Below, in pieces: positions 24,401-36,500 of a stretch of 64,000 nucleotides of DNA. The first letter of the stretch is position 1. Every line of letters begins with the position of its first letter. Source of the stretch: Siphonodentalium dalli (lineage: Eukaryota > Mollusca > Scaphopoda > Gadilida > Siphonodentaliidae). The translations under genes were made by a program, and so were the position numbers. The DNA is taken from positions 60,011,094 through 60,075,093 of the forward strand of contig CP136065.1 of NCBI GenBank assembly GCA_032622095.1, in the 5' to 3' direction. Below the pieces are notes generated by a model. That model was not told the origin of the DNA. It ran no database searches and saw only the letters and a program-made list of their open reading frames with translations.

Positions 24401-25263
24401 TAGAGCCCGAAGCCGCCATCGTATGCCGCCGCCGCCAGCCATATTGGCCACAAGCCACCGCCAGCCATATTATTTCTAACGCCAGCCACATTTAAAAATC
24501 TCGCCGCCGGAATTGTAAAATGGCTGAGCCATGTGCATGGGCTTATATGTCAAGCACAACTGTACTGTGAATCGCAAAGAACTAAACCGCATTGCCTAAT
24601 ATTGGCATACTCGCATGGTTTTTTTTATATTATCAGAACACCTGGCCCCTTAATGTGGAATAGACTATCCCAATGCATGCTTTCATATAACTGAATGGGC
24701 ACATCCATTCGGTATTGAAAGGGTTAAAATATAAATTGTTTATATCGACAACACACAGTCTCGGACATCACTGGCATTTGTCAATATATACACATAAGAA
24801 TAGAAAATAGTTTGAAATAGTATATATCATTACTATCCGGTTTATCATTCAATGATGCATGCATATATCGCAAGATGGCAGTGATGATGGCAGTCTGAAG
24901 TCGACAGAAGTCCCAATGTAACTACTTATACCGATTAGATGGGAAACTACATAGTATATCCATGCCAGTCCTTCGTGAATTTCGCCGTAATGGAAAAGCC
25001 CAACATAAAAAGATTACGTGTGGTCTGGAATTCTACGGGTTCACCACAAACGCTAAAAAAACGGCATCTATAACCGATAACAGGGGATTAGGAACATTTC
25101 GGAAACGGAAACGGAAATACGCTGAATGATAACATCTCAGCCGGCTGAGCCGCCATATTTCGTCAGCCACGAACGTCGTGACTGAGCCGGCTTAGCTAGC
25201 TAACCAGCCACGAAAATCGGTTGAGCCAGCCATGAAAACTATTTGTCGTGGCTTCGGGGTCTA
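24401..25263. mobile_element. hAT-type element with CAGCCA-rich subterminal repeats
   Basis: Flanked by CTGTGCGA (24393-24400 and 25264-25271). The ends are TAGAGCCCGAAGCCGCC and, in reverse complement, TAGACCCCGAAGCCACG. Both ends are crowded with GCCAGCCATA, GCCAGCCACG or GAGCCAGCC motifs, which may be transposase-binding repeats. No transposase is seen. Confidence 0.8.
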
Positions 25264-25534
25264 CTGTGCGAGTAAACAATGTTGTGGCTTCGAATTCCCT
25301 TTGGTTCATGTACATGTATGATTGAGCATCACCCTACTTGGTGGAGTAAAAATAAAGAGCGGTAAAATATCTTCTGCAGAGAAAATTTATAACATGTACT
25401 GTTGCGCCCAAAGCAAGCCCTGTGAAAGTATTGATAATAAAACATCAAGTGTGTCATCATCATTATTTATTCTGATCATATAACTGTAACACAGAATGTC
25501 AGTGGGTTTCCCTGAGATACATGTATGATCTATA

Positions 25535-25838
25535 ATTAAAAAATTAAACGAGCCTTTCCTTGCGGAAGGCGAAGTTTGATTGTGATTCTATAAGATATAT
25601 AGAGTCACTGGAGGATATCAAATGAGATGTCACCACGCATGCGCCAATCACCATTCAAAGCCAAAATTTGGAGTGTAAACTACACTACCAAGTTGAAAAC
25701 CATAGAATTAGTTCCATCCCATGAAAAGCAGGGAGGGAGGGAGGCATTTGATATCCTCCAGTGACTCTATATATCTTATAGAATCACAATCAAACTTCGC
25801 CTTCCGCAAGGAAAGGCTCGTTTAATTTTTTAATTCTA
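25535..25838. mobile_element. Foldback element, about 90-bp arms
   Basis: The arms (about 25535-25628 and 25743-25838) contain TTAAACGAGCCTTTCCTTGC and GAGTCACTGGAGGATATC and are close to identical in inverse orientation, around a 115-bp loop. The loop edge carries AAATGAGATGTCACCACGCA, also found inverted at about 30207-30250. Confidence 0.8.
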
Positions 25839-28800
25839 TTACGACATATGACGTCACTTCCGTCATATCAAATGAGACTTTTAAAGCTAACACGACAAAT
25901 TTTGCAACCATAATTCAACAGAACAAAGTACATGGTATATGTTGCCTTACATATGATGCAAAACACGATAGTTGATAATAGTTTTGTTAAAAAATCTCAC
26001 AAAAGGTCCTGGAAAATGACCAAATGTCCTAGACGATGATGAACCGGTCTGGTGCAAAAGAACGTCAATAGGATATTGAACGTGAAGCACACAACAAACA
26101 GTGGCACCGCACATCACAGGTGAACGTAAAACTTAGAAACAGCGATCCCAGAGACGAGCAAAACGCCCCAACAGTTAAACCACAGACCATAGTACTACGA
26201 TGCTTGACAGCGCAGTAGGTCATGCGTCTAAACGTACCGTACGTAACTCAGAAAACTGTTCAGTACATCGACGAAGTCCTTGAAAACTACTCATTTAAGG
26301 TTCAATAACCACACAGCGATTCGTCATCATATTTGAATAATACACTATGATACACATGCAATAGGCCAGCTGCATAATCATAATGTAGGAAACGGATGGT
26401 CCTATCAATAACATATATACACATAAAGTGCACATGTACACTCAGTACACTCGGTATTATCAGCCATGTTCACTGATGATGAAATCATCGTCAGGAATTA
26501 TCGTCAGATATGGAACAATTAAGCCTGACCTCAAACCTTTGTTAAGGCTTTGGAGAAAAGCACAAAAGCATAACGTATCGCGGTCAGTAATATGTCAGAG
26601 ATACTTGATAAAACTTATCTGAACATGATACATGCATGATCAAAGTATCCGCCTGCATATACAGGTGGAGAGAAAGAACAAACTGAATTTCCTTACTCAA
26701 ATCCACTCATAGCGTGAAACCACTATAGAGAAGAGGGGAATCAATGCACCCCCCCCCCCCTTTTTCTGGATGAAAATTTTGCCTACAGCATGTGAGAAAA
26801 CCAGTATAATGTATACTTCGATATACCCATCCAGAAAAACGAAGGTTACATTGGTATGTAAAAATGCATATTAAGTAAAGTATTATGCAACGTTGTATAG
26901 GAAATAAGCAATGTACTGAATAGATATAGAATAAGAGCCTTCGCAGAAGGTATACCGGTATAGTCATAACTAAACCCAATCATGTAAATGCGTCATTGCT
27001 TGTGTCAAATCCAGATACTCCAGTGGTGAAATACGCTCATAGACACATTTCTGTATTGTGTCAACTTCGCATGACAAGAATCATATTGAAAATATTTTGA
27101 TTCCGACAAATGTTATAACATCTGAAAAGCCAGTCAAAACCTCAGATCGGCAGTGATAGTTTACATTTTATGTGGGTACATGTAATGGGAAACATGAAAC
27201 TATAGGTAATAGCACATGTACACAAACCCCATGCTAAGCAAATTGTGTGGATTCAATTTGCGAACTGTCTGAAGTTTAAATTAGCTGTGAAAACCCTAAG
27301 CACACATCTCACGATGAACGCAGAATTATCTACGTCAAATGCAACCAAACACCAAACTCATTTACGAGATTTAGTATTGCCGCAGCCAGAAAGATAATGG
27401 GCTGACATTGCCAATGCAAACGTGAGTTTCAACGTCCCAAGTATATATATAGACTTAATAAAAGTCCATTATTTAATCAAGTTCTGTCCCTGGACGAACC
27501 GGGTAGATATAAATCGGCCATAGTCATGTCACGAAATAAATAGACATACTATAAAACTGTTGACATATACATCAATGTTAATATGGACAGTGCCAGTCAT
27601 TGAATGCGGTGCAGAAAGCATGGCATAAATATATTCATCTGGGCAGGATTCTTAACTGCAGATGAAACAAAAACTGATGCACAGTGTAAATACCGGTACG
27701 TAGTGTAGACGGTAGCATGGCCTATGTGATGTCCTATACATGTAATAGAACTTGAAGTCAACTTAGTACAACAAAGATTCATGTTGAAGACAAATCAATT
27801 GGTATCATTGACTCAGACATATATAATAATCTGATAAGTGACAATAACTAACAACCAAACAAGATTGTAGATTCGCAAGTTGGGTGACTCTGAAGTACCC
27901 AGACCAGGCGAAAAAAGCCACAAATACTATTACTAATAGTGGAAACAACTCAAGTTTCTGAATTTTTTTAAAAAACCAGACCCCAATAGCATAAAGCATC
28001 AATACCCGATATTACAGGGTACACACCAACCCACACATTGTATGTACTCCCTATATATAGATAGTAAAGTTGACATTTATCTTCGGTGGTTTGTAACACA
28101 TGCAACTATCATGCACTATTAAGTTAACAGGTCGGAAAAAATCGTGCCCATGCATACATGTAAGCTAATAAACACTGTACATGTATACTGATTAATCAGT
28201 CAGATACAATTAGGTTTTATCTTTAAGATAGGTAAGTGATAACCAGCCATGGATTAAGTTGGTTTGACACTAGTAAGTCATGTGTTCCTACCAACCAATA
28301 TGGAATATCGAACCATTGAGACCAGATGTAAATGAAGATACATATATCATACATGCGTCGTTATCGACGGTATAAACTTGTCGCAGACCAAGCAGGTTAA
28401 ACATGTTATACTGGTCAGTGGTCACAACAGACCTGAGAATATAATGCATATGAAAAATACACTAAATGCAGACTGTTCAAGTATAAGTTGACTCTGTTGA
28501 GTTAATTCCAGTAATAGTTGAGAACAGGACCTGTTTCAAGTTCAAATGGTCAGGATAAATATGACAGTATATGCTGCATCTAGCAGCATTGTACATAGTG
28601 TTTGACGATCATGCCATAAGGAGGCAAATATAATTAAACACGCTAAAACCCCCATCAACAAAACTGCTGCAGGTGAAAAAGGTGAGGTCCGTGGTACAGA
28701 ATGACAGTATGACTGTTGTGCATATGTACATGTAGATATGCATGCATATATATTATGCCGATAGTGTCAGATAGTACGAGCATAATTATGTAGATGTCTA

Positions 28801-30282
28801 TATCTACAAAGTCCAGACTTCAAAAGACCTGAACCTCTCATAAAATGATTTAAAATCATTATGTTATATAAAACATAGAACTTTAATGAATGCTAGAAAC
28901 GTATTTTGTAATATAGTATAAAAACTAACATGTGCATTTGAACAAAATGTGCGACTGCGCACTACACAGCTCCAGTGAGCATACATATAATTCTTAATAA
29001 ATTTGTTAAACTGGGATTAACAATAACAGTCTCGCGAGTTGTGGGTAAAACAAAAAAGCCCACATTGACAACTTATGATGAGTAAAACAACATTGGAAAG
29101 AAAACCCATCACGGCTAAGTATTGTAATCTAGTTATCAACAACACGAGCTCGTCAAGTCTGGTAAATAACGTTACGAAACATGTGCGTAATTATGATCCA
29201 CAACGGAAACAGAATGAATATTATATCATTCTCATCGTAGCCAGTAACTGTTGTATCAACAGACGAAACGTTGTGTAATATAGGCCACAAAAGCCACGCA
29301 CATTGATTCGTCCAATGTCTTAACAGATTACACGCTTCGATGCATCAACGATAGCGCGAGTACCTACATGCACTTTAAGGAAAGGTCACGAACCAAGGTC
29401 AACTGCCCGTTCACATCGTTGACACATAGTCAGCAAAGAAGTTATTATGCCAAATATCCTGGACCCTTTCCGCAAAACTGAGGGCATGGCCCATACAGCC
29501 ATGTGAAAAGCAGCTGTCAAGAGCCGACAACAAGTGACTCGATTATAGTGAGTGCAATTTTTCCCTGTATAAAAATCAGGTCACCAATTGACCTAATTCA
29601 GACAATTTTGCAACAGCAATTATGTCGTCAGAATTTACCAAGACTTTGTGTCCGCTGACAAAAAAGCCAGTGAAAACTCAGGTAAAAACAATTACACAAA
29701 AACAATGGTAGTGAATTTAAAACACTCCACGTATCCTGAACAAAAGGCATCCGCCATTTTGTTTCGGATAAACGGCAAGTCGAGCAAATCTTAAACCAGA
29801 TTGCCGCTATCAAAATAACTAATTTACCAAGACGAAGTCTCAAGTAAGTTATTTTTATTATGTACTATTCCGTGCTACTAACGTAACCACAAGAAATTAT
29901 GTGTCGACGAGTTATTCACAACTCGAGACAGTACATAAAGAAATGCTTCTGAACAAAAGGCATCCGCCATTTTGTTTCAGATACACGGCAAGTCGAGCAA
30001 ATCTTAAACCAGATTGCCGCTATCAAAATAACTAGTTTACCAAGACGTAGTCGCAAGTAAGTTATTTTAATTATGTACTATTCCGTGGTACTAACGTAAC
30101 CACAAGAAATTGTTTGTCGACGAGTTATTCACAACTCGAGACAGTACATAAAGAAAGGTGATCGGAGATCGGACAAAAAACACGTCCGCACACTAGCTAA
30201 AAGCTGGGTGAAAGTGATTGGCGCATGCGTGGTGACATCTCATTTGATATGACGGAAGTGACGTCATATGTCGTAATAGAAT
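25833..30282. repeat. Interval bounded by a 45-bp inverted repeat (possible large DNA element)
   Basis: Positions 25833-25877 and 30238-30282 are inverted copies starting ATTCTATTACGACATATGAC and containing the TGACGTCA palindrome. The 4.4 kb between is noticeably free of the other repeat families and holds no recognisable gene; short ORFs there lack motifs. Either the interval is one long non-autonomous element or the two 45-mers are separate insertions. No clear target duplication is visible. Confidence 0.45.
29736..30156. repeat. Tandem duplication, two 213-bp copies
   Basis: Copy 1 (29736-29948) and copy 2 (29949-30156) differ at about ten sites. Each contains GGCATCCGCCATTTTGTTTC (the minus strand reads AAAATGGCGGATGCC, a YY1-like core) and a splice-donor-like AAGTAAGTTATTTT. 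It lies about 420-840 bp upstream of the flavin reductase start. It may be a duplicated promoter or noncoding exon, or subterminal repeats of the 25.8-30.3 kb interval. Confidence 0.85.
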
Positions 30283-30324
30283 ATAATTTAGGCTTAGATA
30301 ATTGCATTTCACTATATACATATA

Positions 30325-30537
30325 GAGTAATGCCCTAAGTAATTGACTCCTTAACCACAGCAGAATTATGAGTAACTTTTCAGGATTTTGTCGGAAATAT
30401 GGCTTGTTGCCATTCATTGGAAAGCTCTCGCTGAGAGCTTTCCGATGAATGGCAACAGGCCATATTTCCGACTAAATCCTGAAAAGTTATCCATAATTCT
30501 GCTTTGGTTAAGTAGTCGATTACTTAGGGCTTTACTG
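30325..30537. mobile_element. Palindromic MITE, CAGTAATG family, copy 2
   Basis: A 213-bp near-perfect palindrome flanked by TA, with the shared GGAAATATGGCTTGTTGCC arms. Its right end is 39 bp upstream of the flavin reductase ATG at 30577, so it lies in or next to that gene's 5' untranslated region or core promoter. Confidence 0.85.
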
Positions 30538-30576
30538 TAACACTTTATATTTTCCAGCACTTATTTACATTCCAAC

Positions 30577-33500
30577 ATGAGAGGGTTCAGGATGATGCGC
30601 TGTAATATCCCACACTGGGTTACAACAGCAGCAATGTCTGCCGAGACAGGACAGTTTGGCTGCCCTTTGAGTCAAGTTCGATACTTTTCCTCAGGTCAGT
30701 TCTATATTTAGAATCTGCTTGTGACAAAGAAGTTTGGAAAAGTAGTTGGCAACCAATATTTAGTGTAAATTAGAGGAGAATTTCCCTATTTACATTCAAA
30801 ATTTTAATCTGAAATGGAAAATGTTAGGCTGGACAATTCGTTCCAAATCATACATGTAGGTTGGGTTTTCATTGCGGTAGGGTCCTGCGAATTGGAGATT
30901 TTGATCGAATCGAATATCGAATCGAGTCTACGTAATCGAATCGAATATCGAATCGAATATCGAATCGAATCATACCTGTGTGTTGCATTCTCAATTAGGC
31001 ATTTAATGTCAATGATTAGACGATTTGAGAATCGTTCTATGAACTTCCATGAAGTTCCATCATAACTTGTGTGGCGATCAACCATCGTTCCCGATACTAT
31101 TAACTTCAATTGAGAATTGTCGAGAGAAAAAAACCAGATTAAATGTCCATGCGGTCGTAACGACGATTAGATATATAACCACTAAACGGATTATAGGAAT
31201 TAAAATCACGCGCAATTTGTAGAGTTTGCATGTACATGCACAATTGCAAATCGGCACTAGGAAACACCCGTTTTTACGGGTGTCAGTCAACCCGTACCCT
31301 GACCAATTCGTACCTTGCTGTTTTTCAGCAATCCATGGGGTCAAAACTGTGGTATTTCAACTAAATAACGGACATACTATAAACTTGAAGATGCAACAAC
31401 AGTCGCAGGTTAGCCTGTTATGTAGTGCTGGATGCTTAGATGTCTTTTTTCCCAGACGCTTGCGATTTATATACCACATTGCATTCATCACACATGTACA
31501 TGTAAGTTCCTGCACTACATGCAGCTTTTATCATGTTTAAAATAAACATGAATAACGGACGACAAATTGTCAAGTTTCAAGGAACGCTCCGAAACTGAAA
31601 GTCAACTTCAAAAGAAAACACCGCCACACGCACTCTACGACGCCGGGAGCACGTGTTGTTTACATTCTCAGCGATATTACAGAACGCGGAGTCTGAGACG
31701 TATAGACGGCGGATAACGCTAGCGGTTGCTCAGTCTCATCGCTATTATCATTTACGCGTGTCGTCGGTCCATCGGCGATCTCTGAGCTTTTGGCTACCAT
31801 GTTCAAAGCTAGAATTCAGATGTATTTAGTCGTCCTATAGTGGCTAATTACTGGCTATACTTATATTTAATAGCATGCGAACATTCGCGATGTAGAATAA
31901 GAATTATAAGGTGCATATATTCATAATTTTGGGAATTATATGGCACTTGTCCGTAAACAGCTTACTTTTTTGTCAGTGTATATTCGAAATTTCGAGTTGG
32001 CAATTTCGAATCGAATTCGAATCGAATTTGACTTTCGAATCAAATCTCGAATCGAATATCGATTATTCGCAGGACCCTACATTGCGGGTGTGGTGTGCAA
32101 TTGAAAATTCAGAGTTGGACACCCTTCCCCAGCAAAGCCACTCTAGCCACATACCTGTCTGCATCTGCTTCACAGTCATGAAATATCTATCATCTAGTAT
32201 TTATCAAGTATGTGCATGATTATTTCGTCCTCCGGGTGTATTATCAGCTACAGTTTCCTGGCAATCTATGGGGTTTTATTTATAGAAATTTAGATTTTTG
32301 GGACGCATTAAAAGTTGTACTGCGACCCCGAGTCCGGTAAAAGGTGTAGTTGGGAATTTCAATTTTGTTTATTGTCGTTTACATTATTATTTCATTATTA
32401 TTGTCTCTCGAGACATGATTGATTGACCCGTGGTTTGTTATTCACATGCCAAGAAGTGCAAGGGGATTAATTCTAACGGGAATTCGCTCGTTAACCATTA
32501 GCGCGCTGCGCGTTATGTGTTTCTATTGTTCTTTAACCTGCTTTGTTGCATTGTTATTTGAACATCTTTCGTTTATTTTCATGTGACATAAATCTGAATG
32601 CTATCTACTATTATACTGCACAGGGATTTGACGATTGCATAAGAAATTTAATTTGAACATGAATCCTACGAGGTGTTTGTTTATATCGGTGTTTAACATG
32701 TTATTTAATATCGTTTAGTGAACTTTTTCATTTAGTTATATGCGACAAATATTGACATGTTATATTATAATTGAATTGGGATGGTAATTGTTAACCAATT
32801 CCCACGTTACTCCTTTGTGCTCTTTGTAAATATTGACTTTTCATTTCTTTGTATGCGGAATATATCAGAGCTATGAATAGAGATGTTATTAAGAAAAGTT
32901 CCAACACTAACCCTTCACATTGGTTGTTTAACATACAATGTGGCCTAATTCTAAACATCATATATCAGAATGCTATATGAATTGAAGAATGTTCAGAAAT
33001 TACCCCCCCCCCTTTCCTGTGACCATGTTTTAATTGATCCTCATGGGGGAGGGGGCATATTATAATTAATCCTCATTGGACCATATTTTAATTGACCCTC
33101 ATGGGACTATATTGTATTTCACCCCAGTGGGACCGTAATTTAATCAACACTGATGACACCATATTTTTATTTTAATTAACCCTCATAATGGGACCATATA
33201 ATTATTCTTTAATTAAGTCACATTACCATAGTTTAATTGACCTTAATGGGACCATATTTCAATTACCCCCCCCCCCCCCCCCATGGGTCCATATTTTTAT
33301 TAACCCTCATGGGGACGATATTTTAATTAACAATCAAGGTACACTTTTAATTAACCATCATGGGACCATATTTTTTATTAACCCTCATAGGACGATATAT
33401 TAATTAACCCTCATGGGACCATATTTTATTTAACCGTAATGTGACCATATTTTAATTTACCCTCATCGGACCATATTTCAGTTAACCCTCTCTGTGTGTG

Positions 33501-36500
33501 ACCATATTTTAATTTACCCTCATGGAACCATACATGTATTTTAATTAATCCTTATGAGAGGTCATATCAGGAGTGCATTACCTGAGGCCAATCTTAGATC
33601 AGCAATATGCCCTCCTAGGGTGTATACTGCCAAGTATATCTGACACTGTCGCAGGAAGTGGTGGACTAAATGTGATTAAAACATACTCGGTATTTGTGTA
33701 ATTGAATACTAAATGTGATTACAAACGTGCTCGTACTTGAACCATGTTACGAAGATTGCAAATTTTTGCCCGATTATTATTCTGCATGCTATTTCATGCG
33801 CTACACAGATCACAATTTCAAATGAAATTAGAAAAAAATATCACATATAATCAATCAACTACATAGGCATTACCTATATACAGATTTTTCACAATCACCA
33901 CATTAAAGTTGTTATATTGTATTTATCCACCGCTCACTACCTCTAGTGCCTACATAAAGCCTGCATGATAAACGTTACGTTTATTACGCCAAGGCACTAG
34001 CTACATATTCTATATATATGGCTAATAATATGATCTTGAGGGCGTTACCATTTCTGACTGTGGTTTTCTTGATTGATTTGTCCTTCTGTTATTGTGAAAC
34101 ACGTTGTTGATGATCATCAGTTCAATAATTAAGGTGTGTTGAAATGCACAAGTGAGGATTTAGACTTCCATTTTTGGACAGTAGTTGTTGAAACAGACAA
34201 ACTAGCCTGTTTCGCAACCATGGAAACAAACATTCAATGCTATACATGTAACCTTACTGTGGTATTTTGGATTGTGACACTCATATTCTTTAAAAATAGT
34301 GCTGCATGTCATGTCAGTTAATTGCCACAATTTAGTCCCAAAATAATAGATAGACAATTATTGTGGTACATTAGACAATGATACAAAAATTTTGCATGCC
34401 ATGAACAGTGTTTTCACCTTTATACTTTGGTGAATTTGGGACAGAATCGTCCAATACATATATCGGTATGGAGAGGAATTGGGGTCCTACGGTATATTGG
34501 AGGTATTAGTTTACCTTTTGAGTTGAGAAATGGTTTATTTCATTTCAGATGCTGTCAATGTCAACCCCAATTTGTTGCAGTCATTCAAGCATGCAATGGG
34601 GATCGTACCACAACCTGGTCAGTATTGTTATACCCACCACAACGCAATTTCCATTTTCTGCTAAGCAATTTACAATGAAAAAATATGTATTGGTAGGGAA
34701 TGCTATACAAAATCTACCCAGTGCTGCAAAATGCTATACAAATGTTAAAAATTAAATCAACCTCTGTTGGAATCAGCTTATATGTCTATCCATCCATGAA
34801 TGCAACTTTGAATTCCTTGTTTCTGGTCATTTCTAATAATGTTTGCACAGATTTTTATATGCCCTTTTAAAAAAAGGTCGTATTATGTAATCAGTCTGTC
34901 AGTCCATCCGTTTGTCCATCCATCCATATGTCCATCCATTGACATTTTTGGTTTTCAATTGATAACTCCATTTTTATGTTTACCCATACCATAGTATGGT
35001 AAACATAGTGTCGACGTCCGGATTGACCACTCGTCGTGTGTCCGTCCGTCTGTCTGTCTGTCCGTAGACACTTTACGCATGGTGCGATAACTCAAATATT
35101 TTCTATCCGATCGGAACTAAATTTTGTATATGATTTTCTCAGACCAAAATACAGATCGAGTTTGAATATGGGTTTGATCCGAGTTTTTTTTACGGAGTTA
35201 TGGCCCTTTTTCGACTTCGAATTCACGCATGCTGTCATAACTCAAACAATTTTTATCTGATCGGAACCAAATTTGGTATGCGAGTTTCAGAGCCCAAAAT
35301 ACAGATCGAGTTCGAATATGGGTTTGATCCGAGTTTTTTTTACTGAGTTATGGCCCTTTTTCGACTTAGAATTCATGGATGCTACGATAACTAAAAAAAA
35401 ATATTATCTCATGAGAACCAAATTTGGTATGTGTGAGTTTCTCTATCTAAAATACAATTCGAGTTCGAATATGGGTTTGATCAGATTATTTTTAATAGAG
35501 TTATGGCCCTTTGATATAGAATTCATCCATGCTTCGATAGCTCAACCAGTTATCGTCTGATAGGAACCAAATTTGGTATGTGAGTTTCTCAACTCAAAAT
35601 ACAGATCAAGTTTGAATATGGGTTAGATCCTGTTTTTTATACCAGAGTTATGGCCCTTTTTAACTAAGGATTGAACAGATTCGATATTTTTATGCTTATC
35701 ATGTAGAACCATAGCAGCTAACCCCTGTGATATCAGTTGGCACTGAGAGAGAGAATAGATTAACTTGTATTATTGGAAATTAGAGTTATTTTTAGCCATC
35801 ATTGTCAGGGCACAGTGGAAGGTGTAATTGGACAGAGGACCATCTGTTGTTTATTGTATTTCCATACAGCTCTCTGGTTTATCAATGCAGTGTTCCAGTG
35901 ACATACCTGTACCTAATTTTATTGAGTTAAAATTGTTAACCCTTGTCATCAATTTTATGCTTTTGTATATTTTTCATGTAATCATTCTCCTATTATATCC
36001 CTTTCACTTGTATGGATTTTTGTGGTTAAAATGAACCCTTAATTCTCAACATTCCTTATACTTAGCAGAAATACCTTTCATCTGATATATCTCATTTTAT
36101 TGAGATGTATGTAAATTTTGTATGTGAATTTCTCAGCCCAAAATACAGATAGATTTCGAATTTGGGTTTGATCCATTTTTTTATATTTTAAACAGAGTTA
36201 TGGCTTATGGATTTTCGTGTCCGAACTGAAAATAGCTGATCACTATCGCCAAGGTATGGGTTAAACATCTGCCGATCGTGATCGGCCTCTCGTTATTATT
36301 TGATCTGAATCTAACACAGTTTGTATGTGTATTTCCCAGCTAAAGATACAGGCCAAGTTCGAATATGGGTTTATTTCAATTATTTTTATATGGATTATGG
36401 CCCTTTTTTACTTAGTATTTGACCGATTTCATAACATTTCAGTTTCCGACCGATAACTCCTGTTTGGATTATTTGATTTGAACCAAAGCTGGCATGTGTG

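Noticed and set aside
30814-31109. Frames with repeated RIEYRIEYRIE-like segments
   Set aside because: Translation of CGAATCGAATAT subterminal repeats of the hAT-type element.
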